Source: Actinobacillus indolicus (lineage in GTDB: Bacteria > Pseudomonadota > Gammaproteobacteria > Enterobacterales > Pasteurellaceae). From it: a stretch of 64,000 nt of DNA. Below the pieces are notes generated by a model. That model ran no database searches. It saw only the letters and a list, made by a program, of their open reading frames with translations, and was not told the DNA's origin. A program made the translations under genes and the position numbers. The DNA lies in assembly GCF_004519515.1 (NCBI RefSeq), contig NZ_CP038145.1, positions 620,001-684,000 on the forward strand, given 5' to 3'. Below are positions 44,693-53,908 of this stretch, one piece after another (the first letter of the stretch is position 1; each line of letters starts with the position of its first letter).

Positions 44693-45603
44693 TACGCACT
44701 TAACTCCAATACACGTTCAACTAAACGCTCAAAACTATAACCCACAGTCGCCGCTGATTTCGGGAAAATACTGTGGCTAGTCATACCTGGGCAGGTATTC
44801 ACTTCCACTAAACGGAAGTTTCCTTCGCCATCTTCCATCACATCAATTCGGCTCCAGCCACGGCATCCAACCACATCATAAGCCTGTTTCACTAATTTAG
44901 CGACTTCCGCTTGGCGATCCGCATTTAATGCTGGCACAACATACTGGGTATTGTCTGAAATATATTTTGCGTGGTAGTCATAAAACTCGCCGTCTGGAAT
45001 AATTTGTACCGCCGGCAACACTTCGCCATCAAGTACTGGCACAGAGTATTCCGCTCCCGCTAAATTTTCTTCTACTAATACGATCGAATCAAATTTTAAT
45101 GCTTCTTCGATTGCAGGGAGTAACTGTTCTGCAGTTTTCACTTTGCTCACGCCGACACTTGAGCCTTCGCTCGCAGGTTTCACAAACAACGGTAAACCTA
45201 ATTTTGCAATAATTTCATCGGAATTGACCGCTTGTCCACGGCGTACGACTTCCATTGCCGCCGTTGGTAAACCAACTGCATTCCACAATAATTTAGTGCG
45301 GAATTTATCTAACGTAATTGCAGAAGCCATTACGCCACAGCCAGTATAAGGAATACCAAGCTGTTCTAACGCTCCTTGAAGCACGCCATTTTCACCGATA
45401 CCACCGTGAAGAATATTGAATACACGCTGAATACCTTTTTCTTTCAATTTTTCAATCGGAAATTCTTTTGTATCAATCGCTTCAACGTTATAACCTAAAC
45501 TCTGTAAGGCTTCAAACACCGATTTGCCAGAATTAAGCGAAACTTCGCGTTCTGCCGAAACGCCACCAAATAACACCGCAATTTTTTCGTTTTTTAAGCT
45601 CAT
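44692..45603 (-). CDS. ddl: D-alanine--D-alanine ligase
   Basis: ATP-grasp enzyme, 303 residues from ATG 45603 (306 in E. coli DdlB). Family stretches: VLFGGVSAEREVSLNSG, ILHGGIGENGVLQG, FVKPASEGSSVGVSKV and the metal site LVEVNTCPGMTSHS. It makes the D-Ala-D-Ala end of the muropeptide used by MurF. The open frame runs 12 codons further up, but MSLKNEKIAVLFGG is the natural start. An uptake signal at 45227-45235 encodes GQAV. Confidence 0.95.
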   Translation of the reverse strand: MSLKNEKIAVLFGGVSAEREVSLNSGKSVFEALQSLGYNVEAIDTKEFPIEKLKEKGIQRVFNILHGGIGENGVLQGALEQLGIPYTGCGVMASAITLDKFRTKLLWNAVGLPTAAMEVVRRGQAVNSDEIIAKLGLPLFVKPASEGSSVGVSKVKTAEQLLPAIEEALKFDSIVLVEENLAGAEYSVPVLDGEVLPAVQIIPDGEFYDYHAKYISDNTQYVVPALNADRQAEVAKLVKQAYDVVGCRGWSRIDVMEDGEGNFRLVEVNTCPGMTSHSIFPKSAATVGYSFERLVERVLELSA

Positions 45604-45627
45604 TATTTTGTACCTTATCTCTGTTCT

Positions 45628-45674
45628 ACAAGCGGTCACTTATTGCAAAAAATTTGCAAAATCTGACCGCTTGT
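45628..45674. repeat. Inverted pair of exact uptake signals between murC and ddl
   Basis: ACAAGCGGTCA (45628-45638) and TGACCGCTTGT (45664-45674) mirror each other around TTATTGCAAAAAATTTGCAA. It fills the murC-ddl gap, so it forms a stem in the polycistronic message. Confidence 0.8.
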
Positions 45675-45683
45675 TAAATATTA

Positions 45684-47111
45684 TTATGCTTTCCAACTTT
45701 CTGCTAAATCACGCGAAAGCTTGCTCACATTACCCGCACCTTGTGCCAAAATTAAATCACCGTCTTGGATAATTTGATCTAACACTTCACCAAGTTGTGA
45801 AGTATCTGACACTAAAATCGGATCCACCTTACCTAGTGTGCGAATTGAACGGCATAGGTCTTTACTCTCTGCGCCCACAATTGGTGCCTCGCCTGCGGCA
45901 TACACATTGAGCATAATCAATGCATCTACTTGCGATAATACTTTAACGAAATCATCAAATAAATCACGGGTACGAGAATAACGGTGCGGCTGGAATACCA
46001 TCACCACACGTTTATTTTCCCAGCCTTGGCGAGCTGCTTTAATCGTTACATCGACTTCGGTTGGGTGATGGCCGTAGTCATCAACTAACATCACTTTACC
46101 ATTTGGACGAATAAACGAACCCAACTGGTCAAAACGACGACCTGCACCTTGGAAATCCGCAAGAGCAGCTAAAATCGCTTCATTCGCAATGCCTTCTTCT
46201 TTCGCAACCGCTAATGCAGCCGTTGCATTCAGTGCATTGTGTCTACCCGGTACGTTTAATAAGACCTCAATACGCTCACCTGTTGGACAAACCACCGTGT
46301 AATGCCCTTGGAAACCGGTTTGTTGATAATCTTCAATACGGTAATCGGCTTTTTCGCTAAAACCATAGCTAATCACTTGGCGACCAACTTTCGGGGCAAT
46401 TTCCATCACCGTTTCATCATCAGCACACATTACCGCTAAACCATAGAAAGGCAGGTTGCGTAAGAAACGCACATAGGTCTCTTTCATTTTCTCGAAATCG
46501 CCACCGTAGGTATCCATATGGTCTGGCTCAATGTTAGTCACAACAGACACCATCGGTTGTAAATGTAAAAATGATGCATCACTTTCATCGGCTTCCGCAA
46601 TTAAGTAACGGCTCGCGCCTAAATGAGCATTTTTACCCGCTGATTTCACTAAACCACCATTTACGAAGGTTGGATCAAGTTTTGCTTCGGTATAAATCAT
46701 TGAAATCATTGCTGTTGTAGTGGTTTTACCGTGCGTACCTGCAATTGCAATACCGTGACGGAAACGCATAATTTCCGCTAACATTTGTGCACGTTGAATC
46801 ACAGGAATACGCGCTTCTTTTGCAGCCGCAACTTCTGGGTTACTTTCATCAATCGCACTCGAAGCAACAACTACGCTTGCACCTTCAATATTTTCTGCTT
46901 TATGTCCGATAAAAACTTTTGCACCTGCTTTTGCTAAACGTTGCGTGACTGCACCATCAGCAATATCCGAGCCTGAAATTTGATAGCCTTCATTTAATAA
47001 TACTTCAGCAATCCCAGACATACCTGCACCGCCAATCCCAATAAAGTGGATTTGGTTTACACGACGCATTTCAGGGACTAATTTTTTAACTTTATCTTGG
47101 AAATTTTTCAT
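45684..47111 (-). CDS. murC: UDP-N-acetylmuramate--L-alanine ligase
   Basis: 475 residues. Adds L-Ala to UDP-MurNAc. The UDP-binding start is IHFIGIGGAGMSGIAEVL, the ATP loop AGTHGKTTTTAMI, and the C-domain has HHPTEVDVTIKAARQGW and FQPHRYSRT. In the standard place after murG. A type B REP-like pair lies in the murG-murC gap. Confidence 0.97.
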   Translation of the reverse strand: MKNFQDKVKKLVPEMRRVNQIHFIGIGGAGMSGIAEVLLNEGYQISGSDIADGAVTQRLAKAGAKVFIGHKAENIEGASVVVASSAIDESNPEVAAAKEARIPVIQRAQMLAEIMRFRHGIAIAGTHGKTTTTAMISMIYTEAKLDPTFVNGGLVKSAGKNAHLGASRYLIAEADESDASFLHLQPMVSVVTNIEPDHMDTYGGDFEKMKETYVRFLRNLPFYGLAVMCADDETVMEIAPKVGRQVISYGFSEKADYRIEDYQQTGFQGHYTVVCPTGERIEVLLNVPGRHNALNATAALAVAKEEGIANEAILAALADFQGAGRRFDQLGSFIRPNGKVMLVDDYGHHPTEVDVTIKAARQGWENKRVVMVFQPHRYSRTRDLFDDFVKVLSQVDALIMLNVYAAGEAPIVGAESKDLCRSIRTLGKVDPILVSDTSQLGEVLDQIIQDGDLILAQGAGNVSKLSRDLAESWKA

Positions 47112-47130
47112 TCATTTTCCTTTTTTATTC

Positions 47131-47201
47131 GTAGGGGTGGGGTTTATCCCCACCCGTTCACATTTTATTCTATATCGGGCGGGGATAAACCCCGCCCCTA
47201 C
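47131..47201. repeat. REP-like pair, type B, copy 3 (murG-murC gap)
   Basis: Left unit GTAG then GGGTGGGG-TTTAT-CCCCACCC; right unit GGGCGGGG-ATAAA-CCCCGCCC then CTAC. The C-type and T-type units are swapped compared with copies 1, 2 and 4, so this copy is inserted in the opposite orientation. Confidence 0.88.
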
Positions 47202-47236
47202 AATCAAATTTAATTGCGTTTTTACAAGAGAAAATA

Positions 47237-48292
47237 TTACAAACTATTTTCTACAATCACTTCCGCCACACGTTTTGCGGCTAATGGTGTGGCTTTTGCT
47301 CTTGCTTTGATCGCCATTTCCGTGAGTTTTTGACGGTCGGCAATTAAAGGCTCTAATGCTTTTAATAAACTTTCAGGGGTAAAATCCTGTTGTTCAATAA
47401 TCACTGCCGCACCTGCTTGTGCAAGGTATTCTGCATTTAAAAATTGCTGACGGTCTTTATGCTGAAACGGCACAAAAATCGCAGGTAATCCTGCTGCAGC
47501 AATTTCACATACGGTTAAAGCTCCCGAACGGCAAATTACCAAATCTGCCCATTCATAAGCGGCTTTCATATCATCGATAAATTCGCTTGCAGTACCGTTG
47601 CCTGTGGCTTGATAAACTTCTTCCACCCCGGCTAATTTGCCTTTACCGACTTGATGACTAATAAATACGTTTTGTCCTAAAACTTTCGCCACTTCTGGCA
47701 CCGTTTTATTGATTACCAATGCGCCCTGACTGCCACCCATCACTAAAATATTGATCGGGTAGCCCTTTTCTGCAAAACGTTGTTCTGGCAGAGCAATTTG
47801 AAATAGATCTTGGCGAACAGGATTTCCCACCACTTCCGCATTTGGAAAAGCTGTTGGAAATGCTTGCAAAGTACGGCGAGCAATTTTAGAGAGCCATACA
47901 TTAGTTAAACCTGCCACCGCATTTTGTTCGTGCAAAATCACAGGCACGCCACATAATTTTGCCGCAATACCGCCCGGTCCAGACACATAACCGCCCATTC
48001 CGAGTACAGCATCAGGCTTGTACGCTTTAATAATTTTTTTCGCTTGAAGTACTGCTCTTAAGATCGCAAAAGGGGCAGTAAGTAATGCTTTAATCCCTTT
48101 GCCCTTTAATCCTGAAATTTGGATAAACTCAATCGGAATACCGTGTTTTGGCACTAAATCCGCTTCCATTCGATCTTTAGTTCCTAACCAACGGATTTCC
48201 CAGCCCTGCTGTTGTAATTCTTTTGCCACAGCAATCGCAGGGAAAACATGCCCCCCGGTTCCACCAGCCATCACCAATAATTTTTTTGTCAT
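47237..48292 (-). CDS. murG: N-acetylglucosaminyl transferase MurG
   Basis: GT28 enzyme, 351 residues, that converts lipid I to lipid II on the inner face of the membrane. The glycine loop is MAGGTGGHVFPAIAVA, the second is LVMGGSQGALVIN, and the donor site has CRSGALTVCEIAAAGLPAIF. Located between ftsW and murC in the usual order. Confidence 0.97.
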   Translation of the reverse strand: MTKKLLVMAGGTGGHVFPAIAVAKELQQQGWEIRWLGTKDRMEADLVPKHGIPIEFIQISGLKGKGIKALLTAPFAILRAVLQAKKIIKAYKPDAVLGMGGYVSGPGGIAAKLCGVPVILHEQNAVAGLTNVWLSKIARRTLQAFPTAFPNAEVVGNPVRQDLFQIALPEQRFAEKGYPINILVMGGSQGALVINKTVPEVAKVLGQNVFISHQVGKGKLAGVEEVYQATGNGTASEFIDDMKAAYEWADLVICRSGALTVCEIAAAGLPAIFVPFQHKDRQQFLNAEYLAQAGAAVIIEQQDFTPESLLKALEPLIADRQKLTEMAIKARAKATPLAAKRVAEVIVENSL

Positions 48293-48307
48293 TTTTTATC
48301 CTAAATA

Positions 48308-49489
48308 TTAATCATCATTTAAGTGAGCATGCCCAATTCGCTCAAGACGATTCTCGTGATCTATTCTCAATAACACCGCAATAGCTATTGCCATAATTAC
48401 GAGACTCGATCCACCATAGCTCACTAATGGAAAAGTTAAACCTTTGGTTGGTAATAAACCAGATGCTACACCTAAATTTACGAATCCTTGTAAGAAAATC
48501 CAAACACCAATACCAAAAGCAAAGAACCCTTTAAATTTTTCTTCTAAAATAAGAGATTCACGGCTAATTTTTAATGCCCTTGCCGTTAAAGCGACTAACA
48601 GTAACACAATCACGACTATCCCTAATAGTCCAAATTCTTCCGCAACGACAGCCATCACAAAGTCGGTATGTGCCTCTGGCAAATATTCTAGCTTCTGAAC
48701 AGAGTTGCCTAAGCCTCGTCCAAACCATTCACCTTGACCAAACGCCATTTGAGAATTGGATAATTGGAATCCATCTCCATAAGCATCCGCAAAGGGATCC
48801 ATAAACGAGGTTACACGTTTTAAACGATAGGGGGAACTTAAAATCAAAGCACCGAAAACAACAACAGCAGAGACACCTAATAAAATAAACTGTAGGACTT
48901 TGGCTCCCATGATAAAAAGCATAGCAAACGTTAATACAAAAAGTACAACCGTACTTCCCAAATCTGGCTGAAATAATAACAATCCACTAAATAGCATCAA
49001 AATTAACATGGGGCGAATAAAGCTCATACTTTTTTGTCTCATTTCATCAAACTTTCTTACATAAAAGCTTGCAAAATAACAAATTACAGCAAGTTTCGCT
49101 AATTCAGCGGGCTGAAAATTAATTGGGCCAATAGGAATCCAACGTGTTGCCCCATTAACATTTTTACCAATAAATAGAGTGACTATGAGTAAGATTAATG
49201 CAGAAACAAAGAACCAAACATTATACTTCTCCCAGCTTTTGCTTGGTATCTGAACAAAGAAAGCACATGCTAACATCGCCGCAATCACATAAAAGCCATC
49301 ACGAATAGCAAAATGAAAAGGATCATCAAATAATCGGGTACTGACTGGAATAGACGCAGATGTCACCATGACAAATCCAATCATTAATAAACCGATAAAT
49401 AGCCAAATTAACGTTCTATCGTATAATGAATTTTGTGGCGTCAATACAGTCCATTTTTGCCATTCATTCTTCAATGTTTCAAGCATCAA
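48308..49489 (-). CDS. ftsW: Division-specific peptidoglycan glycosyltransferase FtsW
   Basis: SEDS-family membrane enzyme of 393 residues with about ten membrane spans. Conserved parts are the loop GEWFGRGLGNSVQKLEYLPE with AHTDFV after it, and LPLVSYGGSSL-like FPLVSYGGSSL near the end. It polymerises lipid II together with PBP3 (FtsI), encoded in the same cluster. The start overlaps the murD end by 4 bp. Confidence 0.96.
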   Translation of the reverse strand: MMLETLKNEWQKWTVLTPQNSLYDRTLIWLFIGLLMIGFVMVTSASIPVSTRLFDDPFHFAIRDGFYVIAAMLACAFFVQIPSKSWEKYNVWFFVSALILLIVTLFIGKNVNGATRWIPIGPINFQPAELAKLAVICYFASFYVRKFDEMRQKSMSFIRPMLILMLFSGLLLFQPDLGSTVVLFVLTFAMLFIMGAKVLQFILLGVSAVVVFGALILSSPYRLKRVTSFMDPFADAYGDGFQLSNSQMAFGQGEWFGRGLGNSVQKLEYLPEAHTDFVMAVVAEEFGLLGIVVIVLLLVALTARALKISRESLILEEKFKGFFAFGIGVWIFLQGFVNLGVASGLLPTKGLTFPLVSYGGSSLVIMAIAIAVLLRIDHENRLERIGHAHLNDD

Positions 49490-50787
49490 GCACTTACCCC
49501 TTGAGCCAACGCCGCAAACTGTTTGCCACGCTCTTCAAAATTTTTAAACTGATCTAAACTTGCACAAGCTGGTGAAAGTAGCACCATATCGCCTGCTTTT
49601 AATCTTAAACGAATTTGTGCGACAGCTTGTGTCATTGTTTCCACTAAAACACTATTTTGAGTTAACGCGGCAAGTTCCGCCCCATCTTTTCCGAAGCAGT
49701 AACACACTGTATTTGGTTGATTAATAAAAGGTTTTAACTCAGAAAAATCAGCATCTTTTCCATCACCGCCCAATAACAGATAAAGCGTTCCTTCGACTTG
49801 TAAACCATTTAATGCTGCGACAGTACTGCCGACATTCGTTGCTTTTGAGTCGTTAATCCAACGCACGCCATCATTCGTCGGCACTAACTGGAAACGGTGA
49901 TCTAATCCTGAATAGCTTTGTAGAGCTTTCACGATACCCGAACGATCAACGCCAGCCGCTTCCGCCAATGCCATTGACGCTAAGGCATTCATCACATTGT
50001 GGCGACCAGTGATTTTCAGCTCATTAATCGCAATGACAGCTTCATCGCCTGAATAAAGTTCGCCATTACAAGCGGTATATTCCGCATCTTTTTCTGCAAA
50101 TTTTTTCAAAGATCCGACCGCTTGTTCGGGGAAGGTTTGCGGATCTTCGCCATTCACAATCACATTTTCCGCATTGTGATAAATTTTTAATTTTGCTTGG
50201 CGGTAATCTTCAATGCTATCGTAGCGATCCATGTGATCTTCACTGATATTCAAAATGGTTGCCGCTTTTGCTTTTAAAGAATAGGTCGTTTCAAGTTGGA
50301 AACTCGATAACTCCAACACATAAAGTTCGTAATCGCCTTTCAATAAACTCAATGCCGGCACGCCGATATTGCCGCCCATTCCAACTTTAACTCCAGCTTG
50401 TTTTGCCATTTCAGTCGTCAAAGTCGTTACGGTACTTTTACCGTTCGATCCTGTAATCGCAATAATCGGTGCTTTCGCTTCTCGACAGAACAATTCAATA
50501 TCGCCAACCACTTCTACACCGGCTTGAATAGCTTGCTGAATTTCAGGCGTTGCTAAGGCAAGCCCCGGGCTAATCACAATTAAATCGGAACTTAATAACC
50601 ACTCAAGGTTTAAACTGCCTGTATGTAGTGGAATGTCCTTCGATAATTTATCTGCCCCAGCCGGATTTGCACGGGTATCAATCACTCGCACTTGAGCCTG
50701 TTTGTCCGCAAAAAATTCGACACAAGATAAGCCTGTTGTGCCTAAGCCGATGATTGTGATGGTTTTGCCTTGATATTGATTTTGCAT
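49486..50787 (-). CDS. murD: UDP-N-acetylmuramoyl-L-alanine--D-glutamate ligase
   Basis: 433 residues. Adds D-Glu to UDP-MurNAc-L-Ala. The ATP loop is AITGSNGKSTV and the catalytic region shows LELSSFQLETT, NISEDHMDRY and WINDSKATNVGST. Two exact uptake signals in inverted order lie within the gene (50068-50076 and 50117-50125) and encode EQAVGSLKKFAEKDAEYTAC, a surface-loop-like stretch. Preceded by mraY with a type B REP-like pair in the gap. Confidence 0.97.
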   Translation of the reverse strand: MQNQYQGKTITIIGLGTTGLSCVEFFADKQAQVRVIDTRANPAGADKLSKDIPLHTGSLNLEWLLSSDLIVISPGLALATPEIQQAIQAGVEVVGDIELFCREAKAPIIAITGSNGKSTVTTLTTEMAKQAGVKVGMGGNIGVPALSLLKGDYELYVLELSSFQLETTYSLKAKAATILNISEDHMDRYDSIEDYRQAKLKIYHNAENVIVNGEDPQTFPEQAVGSLKKFAEKDAEYTACNGELYSGDEAVIAINELKITGRHNVMNALASMALAEAAGVDRSGIVKALQSYSGLDHRFQLVPTNDGVRWINDSKATNVGSTVAALNGLQVEGTLYLLLGGDGKDADFSELKPFINQPNTVCYCFGKDGAELAALTQNSVLVETMTQAVAQIRLRLKAGDMVLLSPACASLDQFKNFEERGKQFAALAQGVSA

Positions 50788-50830
50788 TTTGTTGGTCTCT
50801 TAAATTTTATTGATCTTATATTGCAAATTC

Positions 50831-50901
50831 GTAGGGGCGGGGTTTATCCCCGCCCGTAAAAATATCCATCGCATTCGGGTGGGGATAAACCCCACCCCTA
50901 C
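50831..50901. repeat. REP-like pair, type B, copy 4 (mraY-murD gap)
   Basis: GTAGGGGCGGGG hairpin on the left and GGGTGGGG hairpin ending CCCCTAC on the right, the same arrangement as copies 1 and 2 in the mal locus 43 kb away. Confidence 0.88.
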
Positions 50902-50930
50902 GAAAATTCTGATATTTTGTGTAGATTTCC

Positions 50931-52013
50931 TTAACGTAACTTCAACGTTACCAATCCAATTAACACCAACATTAAGGTAATAATCCAGAAACGCACGATA
51001 ACGCGTGGCTCCGGCCAGCCTTTAAGTTCAAAATGGTGGTGAATTGGTGCCATACGGAAAATACGTTTTTGGCGAAGTTTGTACGAGCCGACTTGTAAAA
51101 TAACCGATAAGGCTTCAACCACAAATACACCGCCCATCACCACCAATAACAATTCTTGGCGAACTAACACGGCAATTACACCCAACGCACCGCCGAGTGA
51201 CAATGAACCAACGTCACCCATAAAGACTTGTGCAGGGTAGGTGTTAAACCATAAGAAACCTAAACCTGCTCCAACAATCGCCGTACATAAAATCACTAAT
51301 TCACCGCTATATTTGATATAAGGAATGTGCAAATATTGTGCAAAATTATAGTTACCCGTTGCCCACGCAATTAACGCAAATGCTCCTGCTACCATAATAA
51401 TCGGCACAATTGCCAAGCCGTCTAAGCCGTCGGTTAAATTCACTGCATTACTGGTGCCGACAATCACAAAATAGGTGAGAACAATATAGAATAAGCCAAG
51501 CTGTGGCATCACATCTTTAAAGAAAGGAACAACTAACTGGGTAGCAGCGGTATCTTTACCAATCGCATACATACCAAACGCAGATACTAAGGCAATCACC
51601 GATAACCAAAAATATTTCCAACGGGCAATCAAGCCATCGGTATTTTTACGGGCGATTTTCCAATAATCATCAACAAAACCGACAACCCCATAACCAAATA
51701 GGATAAACAGCACAAACCAGACATAAGGGTTACGCAGATCCGCCCATAACAACGTACTTACACCGATAGCGAATAAAATCATAATACCGCCCATCGTTGG
51801 TGTACCCCGTTTTTTGTAGTGGCTTTCAGGACCATCGTGGCGAACTTCCTGTCCGAATTTGAGAATTTGTAAACGGCGAATGACCGTCGGTCCAATCCAT
51901 AAGCCGATAATTAACGCGGTCAATAACGCCATAATAGAACGGAAAGTAATGTACGACACCACGTTAAACGCGGTGTTGTATTGCACCAGATATTCAGCGA
52001 GCCACACTAACAT
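50931..52013 (-). CDS. mraY: Phospho-N-acetylmuramoyl-pentapeptide transferase
   Basis: Integral membrane enzyme of 360 residues, about ten spans, that makes lipid I from UDP-MurNAc-pentapeptide and undecaprenyl phosphate. Conserved parts: the HDGPESHYKKRGTPTMGGI loop, the aspartate pair in DD near VGFVDDYWK, NLTDGLDGLAIVP and the histidine loop PIHHHFELKGWPE. It starts ten bases after murF ends. Confidence 0.97.
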   Translation of the reverse strand: MLVWLAEYLVQYNTAFNVVSYITFRSIMALLTALIIGLWIGPTVIRRLQILKFGQEVRHDGPESHYKKRGTPTMGGIMILFAIGVSTLLWADLRNPYVWFVLFILFGYGVVGFVDDYWKIARKNTDGLIARWKYFWLSVIALVSAFGMYAIGKDTAATQLVVPFFKDVMPQLGLFYIVLTYFVIVGTSNAVNLTDGLDGLAIVPIIMVAGAFALIAWATGNYNFAQYLHIPYIKYSGELVILCTAIVGAGLGFLWFNTYPAQVFMGDVGSLSLGGALGVIAVLVRQELLLVVMGGVFVVEALSVILQVGSYKLRQKRIFRMAPIHHHFELKGWPEPRVIVRFWIITLMLVLIGLVTLKLR

Positions 52014-52023
52014 AAGCTAATCC

Positions 52024-53418
52024 TTAAAAAGAAACATCAAAAGAACGACATAAGGAAGCAATTACTTCTTCCATTTTTTGGCTGCGAGAGCCTTTTGCTA
52101 ATAATACAAGCGGTTGGTTTTGTTCGATTTTTTGCAAAATAATCGGAAGCAAAAACGTCGCCATTGCGGTTTTGTCATTAAAGTGGTGAGCTGAATTACC
52201 GCTAATCACCTCACTCTCTTTGCCGAAGCTGACCACTAAATCTAACTTCGCCTGTTTAACGAAATCGGCAACTTCTTGGTGGCAAGCTGGGCTGTCTTTA
52301 CCAAGCTCCGCCATATCGCCCACCACAAAAATGCGGAAAGCCGGATACTGTTTTAACACAGATACCGCAGATTTCATTGAGTCCACGTTTGCATTATAAC
52401 TGTCATCAATAAACAGTACATTGTCTTTAATTTCAATCGGATACAAACGCCCTTTAACCGCTGAACGCTGTTCTAATCCAGCTTTAACCGCCGTTAAATC
52501 CGCTCCGACTGCCATTGCGAGTGCCGTTGCCGCTAACGCATTACTTACATTATGTGCGCCCAAATAAGGCAGGTTGGTCTCAATTTCGCCCTGTGGGGTA
52601 TGTAAAGTAAAGCGTGAACCATTGAGATGTAACTCAACATTTTCCGCCCAAAAATCTGCATAACTGTCTTTATCTTCGCCTGTATAACAGAAAGATTGCA
52701 ACTCGTGATCGCCAATCTCTTTCTGCCATTCAGGGTAGTAATGGGCTAAATTGACAATCGCTTTACCGCCCACTTTCAAACCACGATAAATCTCGCCTTT
52801 GGCTTGAGCCACACCAGCCAATGAACCAAAGCCTTCAAGGTGAGCGGACGCCACATTGTTCACTAAACAAGCATCAGGTTGTGCAATTTCAGTGGTATAA
52901 GCTATCTCTCCAATATGGTTAGCCCCAAGTTCCACCACGGCAAATTTATGCTCAGGAGTTAAACGTAATAGGGTCAATGGCACACCTAAATCGTTGTTTA
53001 AATTACCAAAGGTATAAAGTACTTGATCTTCACAAGCGGTTACTTTTTGCAAAATTTTTGCCGTCATCTCTTTAACGGTAGTTTTACCCGATGACCCTGT
53101 CATTGCCACGGTTTTAGGGTTAATTTCTGCTTTCAGCCATTTTGCCAACTGTCCTAACGCCAAGCGAGTATCTTCCACAATAATTTGTGGTATATTCACC
53201 GCCAATTCACGCTCAACGACTAACGCCACACAGCCTTGTTCAATCGCTTTTGCCACATAATCGTGAGCATCAAATTTTTCGCCTTTTAATGCAAAAAATA
53301 AGCCTTTTTCCACCGCTTGACGGGTGTCTGTACTGATGTTTTCAACAATAATCTCGCCACTACCGAGTAGTTTACCCTTTAGGATTTGGGCGAGTTGTTG
53401 GGTGCTTTGTTTTATCAT
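52024..53418 (-). CDS. murF: UDP-MurNAc-tripeptide--D-Ala-D-Ala ligase
   Basis: 464 residues. Adds D-Ala-D-Ala to the tripeptide precursor. The ATP loop is AMTGSSGKTTVKEM, with VVELGANHIGEI and FIDDSYNANVDSM. Uptake signals at 52106-52114 and 53032-53040 lie in the gene; the second encodes TAC (KVTACED). Its first 23 codons are duplicated 490 bp upstream (53841-53910), and an extra lipoprotein gene ends at its start with a 4-bp ATGA overlap, so murF translation is now coupled to that gene. Confidence 0.97.
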   Translation of the reverse strand: MIKQSTQQLAQILKGKLLGSGEIIVENISTDTRQAVEKGLFFALKGEKFDAHDYVAKAIEQGCVALVVERELAVNIPQIIVEDTRLALGQLAKWLKAEINPKTVAMTGSSGKTTVKEMTAKILQKVTACEDQVLYTFGNLNNDLGVPLTLLRLTPEHKFAVVELGANHIGEIAYTTEIAQPDACLVNNVASAHLEGFGSLAGVAQAKGEIYRGLKVGGKAIVNLAHYYPEWQKEIGDHELQSFCYTGEDKDSYADFWAENVELHLNGSRFTLHTPQGEIETNLPYLGAHNVSNALAATALAMAVGADLTAVKAGLEQRSAVKGRLYPIEIKDNVLFIDDSYNANVDSMKSAVSVLKQYPAFRIFVVGDMAELGKDSPACHQEVADFVKQAKLDLVVSFGKESEVISGNSAHHFNDKTAMATFLLPIILQKIEQNQPLVLLAKGSRSQKMEEVIASLCRSFDVSF

Positions 53419-53420
53419 TT
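53351..53420. repeat. Direct repeat, copy A (start of murF)
   Basis: 70 bp covering the first 22 to 23 codons of murF. It matches 66 of 70 bases of the copy at 53841-53910, in the same orientation, 490 bp away. Confidence 0.92.
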
Positions 53421-53795
53421 TAGTTTATATCCCTCATCAATTATTGCCTTTCCATTTAGCTCATAATAATGGTTAGCAAATAATTCGACTCTTTGCCCTT
53501 TTTTCAATATCAATTTTTCTGGAAATTCTACATTTGCATTAACCAATTTTCCTTGTGGAAAATATTCACAACGATCAAAAAAGCTAGCAGTACTCCCTAT
53601 TATAATTCCCTCTAGATGAGCCGAATACCAAGTATATTTAGACCTGTTATTATTTAGGTCGATTTCTGTACCTTCGTGCTCTTCTAACTTCGTATCCTCT
53701 AATAATTCAACGATGACCGAAGAACAGGAGTGACTTTTCAGTATAGAACAGCCGGTGAGTAAACATAGCAAACAGACTGATAACAGCAATTTCAT
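53415..53795 (-). CDS. Small lipoprotein inserted before murF, unrecognised
   Basis: 126 residues from the chosen start. A lipoprotein signal is clear: MKLLLSVCLLCLLTGCS, with the lipid-carrying cysteine at C16. The mature part is about 110 residues, mixed charge, with three further cysteines in the whole (including CSS and DRCEYF). I recognise no family. ATG 53795 is preferred over an in-frame upstream start because AGGAAAAAC precedes it. The stop TGA overlaps the murF ATG (ATGA). It lies between two copies of the murF start and is absent from the usual dcw order, so it was probably inserted. Whether it acts at the envelope with murein synthesis is not shown. Confidence 0.75.
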   Translation of the reverse strand: MKLLLSVCLLCLLTGCSILKSHSCSSVIVELLEDTKLEEHEGTEIDLNNNRSKYTWYSAHLEGIIIGSTASFFDRCEYFPQGKLVNANVEFPEKLILKKGQRVELFANHYYELNGKAIIDEGYKLK

Positions 53796-53812
53796 AAGTT
53801 TTTCCTGACTAT

Positions 53813-53908
53813 TCAATATAAGATAGACACTGATTGCCTTATCTCGCCACTACCGAGTAGTTTACCCTTTAGAGTTTGGGCGAGTTGTTGGGTGGTTTGT
53901 TGTATCAT
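53813..53908 (-). pseudogene. Relic of the murF start (31 codons, then stop)
   Basis: Begins MIQQTTQQLAQTLKGKLLGS and then runs into unrelated residues and TGA. The first 23 codons match murF with three changes (K3Q, S5T, I12T). All four base differences alter the amino acid, which suggests a copy from a related strain or decay without selection for the murF sequence. It follows the membrane-protein gene by 17 bp. Confidence 0.85.
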
